DNA of 64,000 nucleotides, taken from assembly GCA_011050675.1 (NCBI GenBank), contig DRFI01000015.1, forward strand, positions 33,897 through 97,896, in the 5' to 3' direction. The notes beneath the pieces are model-generated. The model made no database searches, was not told where the DNA came from, and worked only from the letters and a program-made list of their open reading frames with translations. A program made the position numbers and the translations under genes. The stretch is from Maribacter sp. (lineage in GTDB: Bacteria; Bacteroidota; Bacteroidia; Flavobacteriales; Flavobacteriaceae). Below are positions 35,502 to 43,536 of this stretch, piece by piece (positions within the stretch are counted from its first letter, which is position 1; the number at the start of each line of letters is the position of its first letter).

Positions 35502-36143
35502 ATGCAAAAACATAATAAACTTAGTTTAGCCGTAAATTCTGATTTTGGGATGGAAGAAGAGGGAGAAAAAGAGTTGAGTGCAAACAAGAAAAAAGTTTTT
35601 GTTGTTAAGAATACGGAGACACTCATTTGGAAAAAATTAATTAATGGAGATGAAGCTGCACTTGGAGATCTTTATAATATATATGTAGACTGTTTATTTA
35701 GCTATGGTATAAATTGTACAAAAGATCGAACTTATGTCATGGATTGTATTCATGACCTTTTTGTTGATTTATACAAGTATCGCGAGAATTTATCAATGAC
35801 AGATAATGTTAAGTTCTATTTATTTAAATGTTTAAAAAGAAAGATTAATAGAAAGTACACTACCAAAACAGTATCTATTACAGATGAATACCAATATTCA
35901 TTAAATCAACAAACAAGAAATTATACTACTTCTTGTGAAGAAGAAATTATTAAAAAAGAACTTGTAACCGAAAAACGGATGATTTTGGCAGCTGCTCTTG
36001 ATTCGTTGACCAAAAAACAAAGAAAGGGTTTGTTTTTAAGGTATAATCAAGATCGCAGTTATGAAGAAATTTCTGAAATAATGGATGTGTCAGTGCAAAC
36101 CGCTAGAACTATTGTTTATAGGGCTTTAAAGGCGTTAAGGTAG
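35502..36143 (+). CDS. ECF RNA polymerase sigma factor (FecI-like)
   Basis: This 213-residue sigma-70 family ECF factor should direct transcription of the SusCD operon downstream. Region 2 spans about residues 45-110 (LINGDEAALGDLYNIYVDCLF, then YVMDCIHDLFVDLYKYREN). Region 4 is an HTH near residues 170-213 (SYEEISEIMDVSVQTARTIVYRALKAL). About 40 charged residues precede region 2, slightly more than usual. The start at 35502 is the first ATG of the frame. It is followed by a FecR anti-sigma gene and a SusC with an STN domain: the standard cell-surface signalling trio. Confidence 0.92.
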   Translation: MQKHNKLSLAVNSDFGMEEEGEKELSANKKKVFVVKNTETLIWKKLINGDEAALGDLYNIYVDCLFSYGINCTKDRTYVMDCIHDLFVDLYKYRENLSMTDNVKFYLFKCLKRKINRKYTTKTVSITDEYQYSLNQQTRNYTTSCEEEIIKKELVTEKRMILAAALDSLTKKQRKGLFLRYNQDRSYEEISEIMDVSVQTARTIVYRALKALR

Positions 36144-36245
36144 TTTGTTAAATTAAATTGTCTATAAACTTAGAATTCCTTGCTTATTATTTTGAAGTGC
36201 TTATGATAGGTTTAAATAAACCTAATCAAGAAATTAAATCTGACT

Positions 36246-37310
36246 ATGGAAAAAATAAATCCGAATAATGTAAATTTTTCATCAATTACCGATGAAGAAA
36301 ATACGGATTTGAAAAAACGAATTTTTGCTACAATTCGTAAGGATAAGAGAACATATAGAAATGTATGGTATAAAAGTTTAGCTGCTGCATGTTTTATTGG
36401 TTTTGTAGGGCTTGGGTTTTATAACTATAATATGACCTCAGAAACAAATTCAATAACTGATTTTGTTAATTCTTCAACCATTGAAAATAATAATTCAACG
36501 TCAAATGAAGTAGTTCTTACTTTAGGTAAAGGAAACGACTTAAAGATTAAAGAAGACGTTGCTGCTATTAATTATTCTAGTAGTGGACAGAATGTAACTA
36601 TTGGTAATGGTCAAACTTTTAATCAAAATATTGTAGATACAGAGAAGGCTGTTTTCAATACATTATCGGTTCCTTATGGTAAACGTTCAACGTTGACCCT
36701 TTCTGATGGAAGTAAAGTTTGGTTGAACTCAGGTTCTAAATTAGTATACCCTATTGCCTTTCATGGAGATAAAAGAGAAGTTTATATAGAGGGCGAAGCC
36801 ATTTTTGAAGTTACCCATAACAAAAAGAAACCCTTTTATGTTATTTCAGATACACAGGTTGTAGAAGTACTAGGAACTGTTTTTGGCGTTACAAATTATC
36901 CAGATGAAAACTCAACGAATACCATCCTTAAAAGTGGTAGTGTTCAAATAAGCTATCAAGATATAAAAACAGCTTCTTCTCATTCAGATAAGATGAAGAT
37001 TTCTCCTGGGACCAAAGCGAGTTATGACAAAAACACTAAAAGTATTGTTTCTGAGAAAGTAGATGTTGATAATTACTTTTCATGGAAAGATGGTTTTCTC
37101 ATATTCAAGAATAATGATATGCAATTTATAATGAAGAGAATATCACGATACTATAATGTAGAAATAGCTATAGAAAATGAAGAATTAGCTACAGAAACTT
37201 TCTCTGGGTATCTTGATCTGAATGAAGATATACTTTCTGTGATAAACAGTATAAGAGAAAGTACTAATATGGAATATTTAAAAACTGATAATAAAATAAT
37301 AATCAAATAA
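36246..37310 (+). CDS. FecR-family anti-sigma factor
   Basis: This is the membrane partner of the ECF sigma factor. A short cytoplasmic part (residues 1-40) precedes one TM helix (SLAAACFIGFVGLGF, about 42-58). The periplasmic FecR domain (VPYGKRSTLTLSDGSKVWLN, then EVYIEGEAIFEVTHNKKKPF) lies at about 140-240, and a C-terminal DUF4974/STN-like domain (FLIFKNNDMQFIMKRISRYY) ends the 354-residue protein. Substrate-loaded SusC would signal through its STN domain to this protein and release the sigma factor. It is encoded 102 bases after the sigma gene. Confidence 0.93.
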   Translation: MEKINPNNVNFSSITDEENTDLKKRIFATIRKDKRTYRNVWYKSLAAACFIGFVGLGFYNYNMTSETNSITDFVNSSTIENNNSTSNEVVLTLGKGNDLKIKEDVAAINYSSSGQNVTIGNGQTFNQNIVDTEKAVFNTLSVPYGKRSTLTLSDGSKVWLNSGSKLVYPIAFHGDKREVYIEGEAIFEVTHNKKKPFYVISDTQVVEVLGTVFGVTNYPDENSTNTILKSGSVQISYQDIKTASSHSDKMKISPGTKASYDKNTKSIVSEKVDVDNYFSWKDGFLIFKNNDMQFIMKRISRYYNVEIAIENEELATETFSGYLDLNEDILSVINSIRESTNMEYLKTDNKIIIK

Positions 37311-37363
37311 CCTTATCGCCAATGAAATAGAACTGAATAATTTTTTTTGAAGTAGCAATAAGT

Positions 37364-37397
37364 AAAAAAGCCAGAAGATGTTCCCGCATCTTCCGGC
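37364..37397 (-). terminator. Minus-strand intrinsic terminator in the fecR-susC gap
   Basis: GCCGGAAGATG and CATCTTCTGGC form an 11-bp stem with one mismatch around CGGGAA on the - strand, followed by six T. All annotated genes here are on the + strand, so it cannot end any of them. It would fit an antisense RNA started near the susC 5' end. Confidence 0.7.
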
Positions 37398-37411
37398 AAT
37401 TAATATCAATA

Positions 37412-37428
37412 TTGCTGTTTTACAGCAA
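37412..37428 (+). other. Leader hairpin just before susC
   Basis: TTGCTG and CAGCAA flank a five-base loop, 24 bases before the susC ATG. It may shape the susC 5' leader or pair with the opposite-strand RNA; it has no T-run and is not a terminator. Confidence 0.35.
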
Positions 37429-37451
37429 CATTAAATAACCAACACAAAAAT

Positions 37452-40400
37452 ATGAAAAATATCATACCAGTCGGAATTCTAACGATTATGAGAATATTTC
37501 TACTATTTATCGGTATAGGACTATCATCTGTTTACGCTAACTCTGTATTTGCTCAAAATAAAATACAGATAGACGTAAAGAATATCTCTGTCGAAGAATT
37601 TTTCGAAGAAATTCAGAAATCAAGTGAATATGTCTTTTTTTACAAGGACAATGTTTTAAATACAAGTAAGAAAATTTCGGTAAAGCTGAAAAATGCCAAA
37701 ATGAGTGTCGTTTTGGAAAAAGCTTTTTCTAACACCGATTTAAGCTATAAAATTATTGGAAATCAGGTAGTTGTAAAGAAGTTACCGCCAAGCTCAACAA
37801 AAGATAATTCTTTAGGCTTGGAAACAGTTTTTCAAAATACAATTAGCGGAACAATTACCGATGCAGGCGGACAACCGTTGCCAGGGGTAAATGTTTTAAT
37901 TAATGGAACTACCGTAGGTACACAATCAGACTTTGATGGTAATTATACTATTGATATGGCTGACGGTACCGTTTTGGTCTTTTCCTATATTGGTATGCTT
38001 ACTAAAGAAGTCTCTATTAACGATAGAACAACCATTAATGTTATACTTCAAGAAGATGTAGCTTCTTTAGATGAAGTTGTTGTTGTGGCCTATGGTACAC
38101 AAACAAAAGAATCTTTAACAGGTTCTGTAGGTGTTGTAAAAAGTGAAACTTTTGAACAAGCACCGGTTTCTAGTTTCGAGCAAGCATTAAGAGGTAGTAC
38201 TGCAGGTTTACAGGCAAGTGCGGTAGATGGTGCACCAGGTGGAAATACACAAGTTAGAATAAGAGGTATTGGTTCTATATCGGCTTCTAGTGAGCCATTG
38301 TATGTTATTGATGGTATTCCTGTGCAGAACGGTAGTATTGGAACTATAGATAATGGAGGTAGTAGTACCAATGTTATGGCATCGATTAACCCTAATGATA
38401 TTGAATCAATTTCAGTATTAAAAGATGCATCTTCAACTGCAATTTATGGTTCTAGAGGTGCAAATGGTGTTATTTTAATTACAACAAAATCAGGAAAATC
38501 TGGTAAGGCTAAAATTAGCTTAAAAACATTAACAGGCTTTAACTCACAAGCATACAATAAGATTTTGAAACCATTGAATGCAGCAGAGTACACAGAGCTT
38601 TTTCTTGAAGGTTATGTTAATGGTGGAGATACAGCAGCAGAAGCACAAGCTAGATTTGATGCTACTTTTCAACAATTGATTGATCCTTCAACTGGCGAAC
38701 CCACAGATACCAATTGGTTAGATGCAATTACCAGAACGGGAGTAACTCAAAGTTATGATTTAAGTGCTAGTGGTGGTACTGACAATTTAAAATACTTTTT
38801 CTCAGGGGGGTATTATGACCAAGAAAACTATATCATAGGATCAGGTTTCAAAAGGTTGAGCGCTAGAAGTAACATAGAGTTTAAAGCAACAGATTATTTA
38901 ACCATTTCCAATAATATATCGGTTTCAAACAGTACAACTAATACGTTTTTTGATGGTGGTTCTTTCAACAATCCGTTTAAAAACTCTTTAGAGCTATCAC
39001 CGTTAATTCCTATTTATGATGAAGAGGGTAGATTTAATGGAGAACATGCCGACTATTTTCCTTTGGGAGGTGCTAACCCAGTTGGTGCTTTAAGTGGTGA
39101 TGACCTTTGGGAAAATAAACAGTTTAGGGTTATCGATAATTTTGCGGTTTCCATAAAACCAATAAAAAATCTGACATTACGTTCGCAATTGAATTTTGAC
39201 CTTCTTACGTTAACCGAATCGCAATATCAAAATCCAAGATATGGAGGAGGAAGAAATTCTGGCGGTATTGGTTACGAAGCGAATACGTCACTTAGAACCT
39301 TTGTAGGTACGCAAACAGCAGATTATAATTTTAATTTAGGCGATAATCATAATTTTAATGTCTTAGGAGGTTTTGAAGCTCAAGAAACTAACAATGAATC
39401 TTTTAGTGCTTCTGGAACGCAATTTCCTAACCAAAGTTTAAGAACGTTAAATAGTGCATCGGCAGAGTTTGCCATTAGTGGGTCAAAATCGGAGTATACC
39501 TTTGTTTCTGCCTTTACTAGGTTAAATTATAACTACGATGGAAAATATTTTCTTTCAGGTAGTTTAAGACGAGATGGGTCTTCTAGATTTGGTGCAGATA
39601 ACAGATGGGGTACTTTTTATTCCTTTGGAGGAAGTTGGGTTGCTAGTAGGGAATCTTTTTTAGAAGATGTTTCCTTTTTAGATTTACTTAAAGTAAGAAG
39701 TTCTTGGGGTGTTACAGGTAATGCTGCAATTGGTAATTTCCCTTCACAAGGCCTTTATGTTTTTGGTCAAGATTATGATGGTAATCCAGGTGGTAGTCCA
39801 AACCAAATAGCCAATCCTGATCTTACTTGGGAGAGTCAACAGAATTTTAACGTAGGTGTAGATTTTGGTCTGTTTTCGAAAATAAGTGGTACTGTTGAAT
39901 ATTTTGAACGTACTTCTTCAGATCTTATTTTGAATGTGCCTATTACCTTAACCTCTGGTTTCTCTTCGTTGACCCAAAATTTTGGTGAAATGAAAAACTC
40001 AGGTCTGGAAATTTCAATGAATGCAGATATCATCGACAAAGAAGATTTTAGTTGGAATGTTGGGTTTAATACCACCTTTCTAAAGAATGAAATCACAGAA
40101 CTTACTGACGATTTTACAGACGGTGCTTATAGAAGACAAGAAGGCGAAGATTTTCAATCTTTCTATTTATATAGTTGGGCTGGTGTGAACCAAGAAAATG
40201 GTGATCCACAATGGTATACAGATGCTTCAAAAACTACGATAACCAATGATATCAGTGATGCAGAACGCTTTTTAGACGACAAATCTGCAACTCCAGACTT
40301 TTTTGGAGGTTTCAATACCATGTTCACTTATAAAGATATAAGCCTTAGTGCCAACTTTATCTATTCTTCCGGTAATTATATTTTTGATTCTAGAGCAAGA

Positions 40401-40790
40401 GGTACATTAGGTGATGGAAGACTTACGCCAAGAAGTACTGCTGACTTTATTTATGATAACAGATGGCAACCTGGTTCAACAGATGCATTAGTACCTCAGT
40501 TTATTTGGGGTGGTCGTAATGGTAGTAATGAAGGAAACCAAACTAGATGGTTATATGATGGTAGTTATATTCGATTAAGAGATTTAACGGTTGCCTATAA
40601 TTTTACCGATAAGATTACTTCGCTATTAGGTTTGAATTCTATGCGATTGTATGCTAGAGGAACTAATATCCTAACCTTTGTGAAAGAGGATATCCTGTAC
40701 ATCGATCCAGAACAAGGTATTAATGGTAGCTATACAGGACAGACACCAGCAGTGAAGACTGTATCCATTGGTTTAGATATTCAACTTTAA
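37452..40790 (+). CDS. SusC/RagA-family TonB-dependent transporter with STN signalling domain
   Basis: This 1112-residue outer-membrane importer has a long signal region (ending SVFAQ, about residue 35), then an STN domain at about 37-108 (IQIDVKNISVEEFFEEIQKS) for signalling to the FecR protein. The carboxypeptidase-D-like domain (GQPLPGVNVLINGTTVG), the plug with DEVVVVAYGTQTKES, and the barrel follow. The STN domain and the FecI/FecR pair upstream show trans-envelope induction by the substrate. The downstream enzymes are amidases and peptidases rather than glycosidases, so the cargo is probably a peptide, amide or other nitrogen compound. Confidence 0.95.
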   Translation: MKNIIPVGILTIMRIFLLFIGIGLSSVYANSVFAQNKIQIDVKNISVEEFFEEIQKSSEYVFFYKDNVLNTSKKISVKLKNAKMSVVLEKAFSNTDLSYKIIGNQVVVKKLPPSSTKDNSLGLETVFQNTISGTITDAGGQPLPGVNVLINGTTVGTQSDFDGNYTIDMADGTVLVFSYIGMLTKEVSINDRTTINVILQEDVASLDEVVVVAYGTQTKESLTGSVGVVKSETFEQAPVSSFEQALRGSTAGLQASAVDGAPGGNTQVRIRGIGSISASSEPLYVIDGIPVQNGSIGTIDNGGSSTNVMASINPNDIESISVLKDASSTAIYGSRGANGVILITTKSGKSGKAKISLKTLTGFNSQAYNKILKPLNAAEYTELFLEGYVNGGDTAAEAQARFDATFQQLIDPSTGEPTDTNWLDAITRTGVTQSYDLSASGGTDNLKYFFSGGYYDQENYIIGSGFKRLSARSNIEFKATDYLTISNNISVSNSTTNTFFDGGSFNNPFKNSLELSPLIPIYDEEGRFNGEHADYFPLGGANPVGALSGDDLWENKQFRVIDNFAVSIKPIKNLTLRSQLNFDLLTLTESQYQNPRYGGGRNSGGIGYEANTSLRTFVGTQTADYNFNLGDNHNFNVLGGFEAQETNNESFSASGTQFPNQSLRTLNSASAEFAISGSKSEYTFVSAFTRLNYNYDGKYFLSGSLRRDGSSRFGADNRWGTFYSFGGSWVASRESFLEDVSFLDLLKVRSSWGVTGNAAIGNFPSQGLYVFGQDYDGNPGGSPNQIANPDLTWESQQNFNVGVDFGLFSKISGTVEYFERTSSDLILNVPITLTSGFSSLTQNFGEMKNSGLEISMNADIIDKEDFSWNVGFNTTFLKNEITELTDDFTDGAYRRQEGEDFQSFYLYSWAGVNQENGDPQWYTDASKTTITNDISDAERFLDDKSATPDFFGGFNTMFTYKDISLSANFIYSSGNYIFDSRARGTLGDGRLTPRSTADFIYDNRWQPGSTDALVPQFIWGGRNGSNEGNQTRWLYDGSYIRLRDLTVAYNFTDKITSLLGLNSMRLYARGTNILTFVKEDILYIDPEQGINGSYTGQTPAVKTVSIGLDIQL

Positions 40791-42206
40791 ATGATGAAAA
40801 ACATGAAAACATATAAAATATTTATATTAACGATATTGGCTGGACTCGTATTCTCTTGTTCAGACTCTTTTTTAGAACTTACTCCGCAACAATCTGTTTC
40901 GGATACCGATGCCTTATTGGATCTTGATGGTTATGAATCTTCTATTACTGGCATATATAATAAATTGTCGGGATCAGAATATTATGGTCGTTACATGATT
41001 ATGATACCAGATGTATTGGCAGATGACGTAAAACAAAATGGTCAAGCCAACAGAGTTGTGGATTATGCCGAACATATTCAAAGAGTATCCGATGGACAGG
41101 CGCAAGCTCTTTGGGGTAGTGCTTATGAAGGAATTAATGCTGCTAATGCTATCATCAATTCGGAAACTATTTTATCTGATGCTGTTATAGCTGAGCAAAA
41201 TCATATCATTGGTGAGGCTTATGCGTTAAGAGGTTTGATGTATTTTGATTTAGTACGCATGTTTGCCCAGCAATATAACTTTACTTCAGGTGCTAGTCAT
41301 CCAGGAGTTCCTGTTGTATTAAATTTTGATTTGGATAATGAACCTGCAAGAAGTACCGTTGCAGAAGTATATGAACAAATTATTTCTGATATGACTACTG
41401 GTATTTCTTTGATGAATGGTAATTCTAGAAGCAGTAATTCAAATACCTTATCTCCAACATCGGTAAGAGCATTATTGGCTAAAGTATATCTGTTTCAAGA
41501 AGATTGGACGAATGCAGAAGCAATGTCTTCAAGTGTTATAGAATCAGGTGATTATAGTTTAGTTTCTAATGCCAATTATTATGACTTATGGACTACTGAT
41601 AATAGTTCTGAGTCTATTTTTGAAATTTCAATGACTGAAGCTGATAATGTTGGTGGTAATGGTATCGCGGGTCTTTATCTACAAGCAGGTTTTGGAGATT
41701 ACCTTCCTTCTAATGATGTAGCTGATCTTTATCCTGAAAATGATGCTCGATTAAGCACTTTTGAAGTAGACGATTTATTAACTGGAGAATTTGCGCCAAA
41801 TAGGATGATCAAATACCCGGACATTAATGGTTTTGATAATGTAAAAGTTGTAAGATTAGCTGAAATGTATTTGATACGTGCAGAAGCTAGAGCAGAAATG
41901 GGTACAGATATAGCAGGAGCGCAAGATGATTTAGATATGGTACGTCAACGTGCAATTGCAGATGAACCAGATAATACAGATACTGGTGACGCCCTTAATG
42001 ATGCTATATTCTTGGAACGAAGATTAGAGTTGGCCTTTGAAGGACAACGACTTTGGGATTTGATGCGTAATCAAATGGATATTGTTAGAACCAACTGTAC
42101 GGCACAGATTTGTTTAATTCCTTATGGAGCAGATACTGTTATAATGCCGATACCTCAAGACGAGACGGATGTCAATCCTAATATAGAACAAAATCCTGGG
42201 TATTAA
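40791..42206 (+). CDS. SusD/RagB-family lipoprotein of the amide/peptide locus
   Basis: This 471-residue substrate-binding lid has a lipobox in LAGLVFSCSDSFLEL (Cys near residue 23). SusD landmarks are EAYALRGLMYFDLVRMFAQQ near residues 143-162, VVRLAEMYLIRAEARAEMG, and the closing ERRLELAFEGQRLWDLMRN and IPQDETDVNPNIEQNPGY. The ATG directly follows the susC stop, so the pair is translationally coupled. A strong terminator follows the gene, separating the import pair from the enzyme genes. Confidence 0.93.
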   Translation: MMKNMKTYKIFILTILAGLVFSCSDSFLELTPQQSVSDTDALLDLDGYESSITGIYNKLSGSEYYGRYMIMIPDVLADDVKQNGQANRVVDYAEHIQRVSDGQAQALWGSAYEGINAANAIINSETILSDAVIAEQNHIIGEAYALRGLMYFDLVRMFAQQYNFTSGASHPGVPVVLNFDLDNEPARSTVAEVYEQIISDMTTGISLMNGNSRSSNSNTLSPTSVRALLAKVYLFQEDWTNAEAMSSSVIESGDYSLVSNANYYDLWTTDNSSESIFEISMTEADNVGGNGIAGLYLQAGFGDYLPSNDVADLYPENDARLSTFEVDDLLTGEFAPNRMIKYPDINGFDNVKVVRLAEMYLIRAEARAEMGTDIAGAQDDLDMVRQRAIADEPDNTDTGDALNDAIFLERRLELAFEGQRLWDLMRNQMDIVRTNCTAQICLIPYGADTVIMPIPQDETDVNPNIEQNPGY

Positions 42207-42238
42207 TTTACAGAACTAATTCGTTTGTTAGTTTTTAA

Positions 42239-42281
42239 ACACATTGAGAGACTTCATTGTTTCTCTCAATGTGTACTTTTT
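42239..42281 (+). terminator. Strong intrinsic terminator after susD
   Basis: ACACATTGAGAGA and TCTCTCAATGTGT form a perfect 13-bp stem around ten bases, followed by ACTTTTT. It should end or reduce transcription from susCD, letting the transporter be expressed above the enzyme genes, or the enzymes be driven from their own promoter. Confidence 0.8.
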
Positions 42282-42330
42282 CTTAAAATGAAAATATTGG
42301 GTTTTTTTTACTTTAAAAATCAAGAAATAT

Positions 42331-43485
42331 ATGGACACACAACGTAGAAATCTTGCGAAACTACTTTCGTTAGGAGCATTATTTCCTGGTCAAGCAGCTT
42401 ATTCATTAAATACCATTTTAGAATCCATAGATACGGACTCCAATTCAGATATAAGTAAACAGTTATTACAAGACCTTGGGAAAAAAGGAATAGAAAAACT
42501 TTTCAAAAAGGCTGTAGTATATGATGGCTTAATTATTTCTCGTAATTGGGATGAAAATTCTTTTCAAGCTTTAGCTAAATCTGGCTACACTGGTTTTAAT
42601 GCATCTGTAGACTCCGGAAACTTAAAAAAAGCACTAAAAAACCTAAATCATTGGCAGCAAATCATAAAAGATAATCCAGATAGGTTATTGTTGACCAAAA
42701 GTACCAACGATATCATTACTGCCAAAAAAGAAGATAAAGTAGCCGTAATGTTGGGTTTTCAAAGTTCTAGAATGTTAGAACAATCTATTGAAAATTTAGA
42801 TACGCTTTATGAAGCTGGTATGAGATGGATGCAGCTTACCTACAACTCTCGTAATTTTATTGGAGATGGAAGTACAGAAAGAACCAATGCAGGGTTATCT
42901 GACTACGGTCTTGAAGTTGTAGAACGAATGAATGAACTAGGAATCATTATTGACCTTTCTCATTGTGGTAAGCAAACAACGAATGACGGAATAGCCTTTA
43001 GTAAATCTCCAGTTTCTATAAATCATTCTATGTGTGAGGCATTACATAAGAATCATCCAAGATCAAAAACAGATGAGCAAATTCGGGCCATGGCAGATAA
43101 AGGAGGTATTATAGGTATCATTTGTTTAGGGTATATGATTGGTCCTAATCTAGGAACAGATACAACCTTAGAAACTTATGTTGACCATATAGACCATGCA
43201 GTTAAAATAGGAGGGATTGACAATGTTGGTGTAGCCGCTGATTTCGCTGTACAGGGCCTAGAAGCTACTGGAGCAACACGAGAAAACTGGTATGTGCCAA
43301 GACTAACTAGATTTAAACCCTCGTACAAAGTACAATGGCCACCATGGATTCCTGAACTAGATAAACCTGATAGATATTTACAGGTAGCAAAAATACTTGA
43401 CAAAAGAGGTTATAGTACCGGAGATATAGAAAAAATATTAGGTCAAAACTGGATTCGTTTCAATAAGGAAGTCTTAAAATCATAA
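42331..43485 (+). CDS. M19-family (membrane) dipeptidase-like protein with Tat-like signal
   Basis: This 384-residue member of the renal/membrane dipeptidase family cleaves dipeptides, often accepting a D-residue at the C-terminus. The N-terminus has twin Arg (TQRRNLAKLLSLGALF), suggesting Tat export. Ligands retained are His211 in IIDLSHCGK, His232 in NHSMCEAL with NHPR following, and Asp in VGVAADF near residue 305. The usual first-metal motif DGHND is replaced by DGLIISR (residues 65-71), and the bridging Glu is Gln144 (LGFQSS). A subfamily with the same DGL-x-S pattern seems to exist, so chemistry may differ from classical dipeptidases. It is the first enzyme gene after SusCD. Confidence 0.82.
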   Translation: MDTQRRNLAKLLSLGALFPGQAAYSLNTILESIDTDSNSDISKQLLQDLGKKGIEKLFKKAVVYDGLIISRNWDENSFQALAKSGYTGFNASVDSGNLKKALKNLNHWQQIIKDNPDRLLLTKSTNDIITAKKEDKVAVMLGFQSSRMLEQSIENLDTLYEAGMRWMQLTYNSRNFIGDGSTERTNAGLSDYGLEVVERMNELGIIIDLSHCGKQTTNDGIAFSKSPVSINHSMCEALHKNHPRSKTDEQIRAMADKGGIIGIICLGYMIGPNLGTDTTLETYVDHIDHAVKIGGIDNVGVAADFAVQGLEATGATRENWYVPRLTRFKPSYKVQWPPWIPELDKPDRYLQVAKILDKRGYSTGDIEKILGQNWIRFNKEVLKS

Positions 43486-43536
43486 CACAAAGATTTGGAA
43501 ATATTTATCCTAACCTAGGAAATACAAAACACATTT

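Larger units (their letters stand above)
37364..37438 (-). ncRNA. Candidate antisense RNA opposite the susC leader (DonS-like position)
   Basis: The minus-strand terminator, together with a -7-like TATTTTTG at 37452-37445 on the - strand, would yield an RNA of about 75 nt opposite the susC leader. PUL antisense RNAs of the Bacteroides fragilis DonS family lie in just this place, between the anti-sigma gene and susC. No -33 TTTG at the right spacing was found, so the promoter is weak evidence. Confidence 0.35.
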
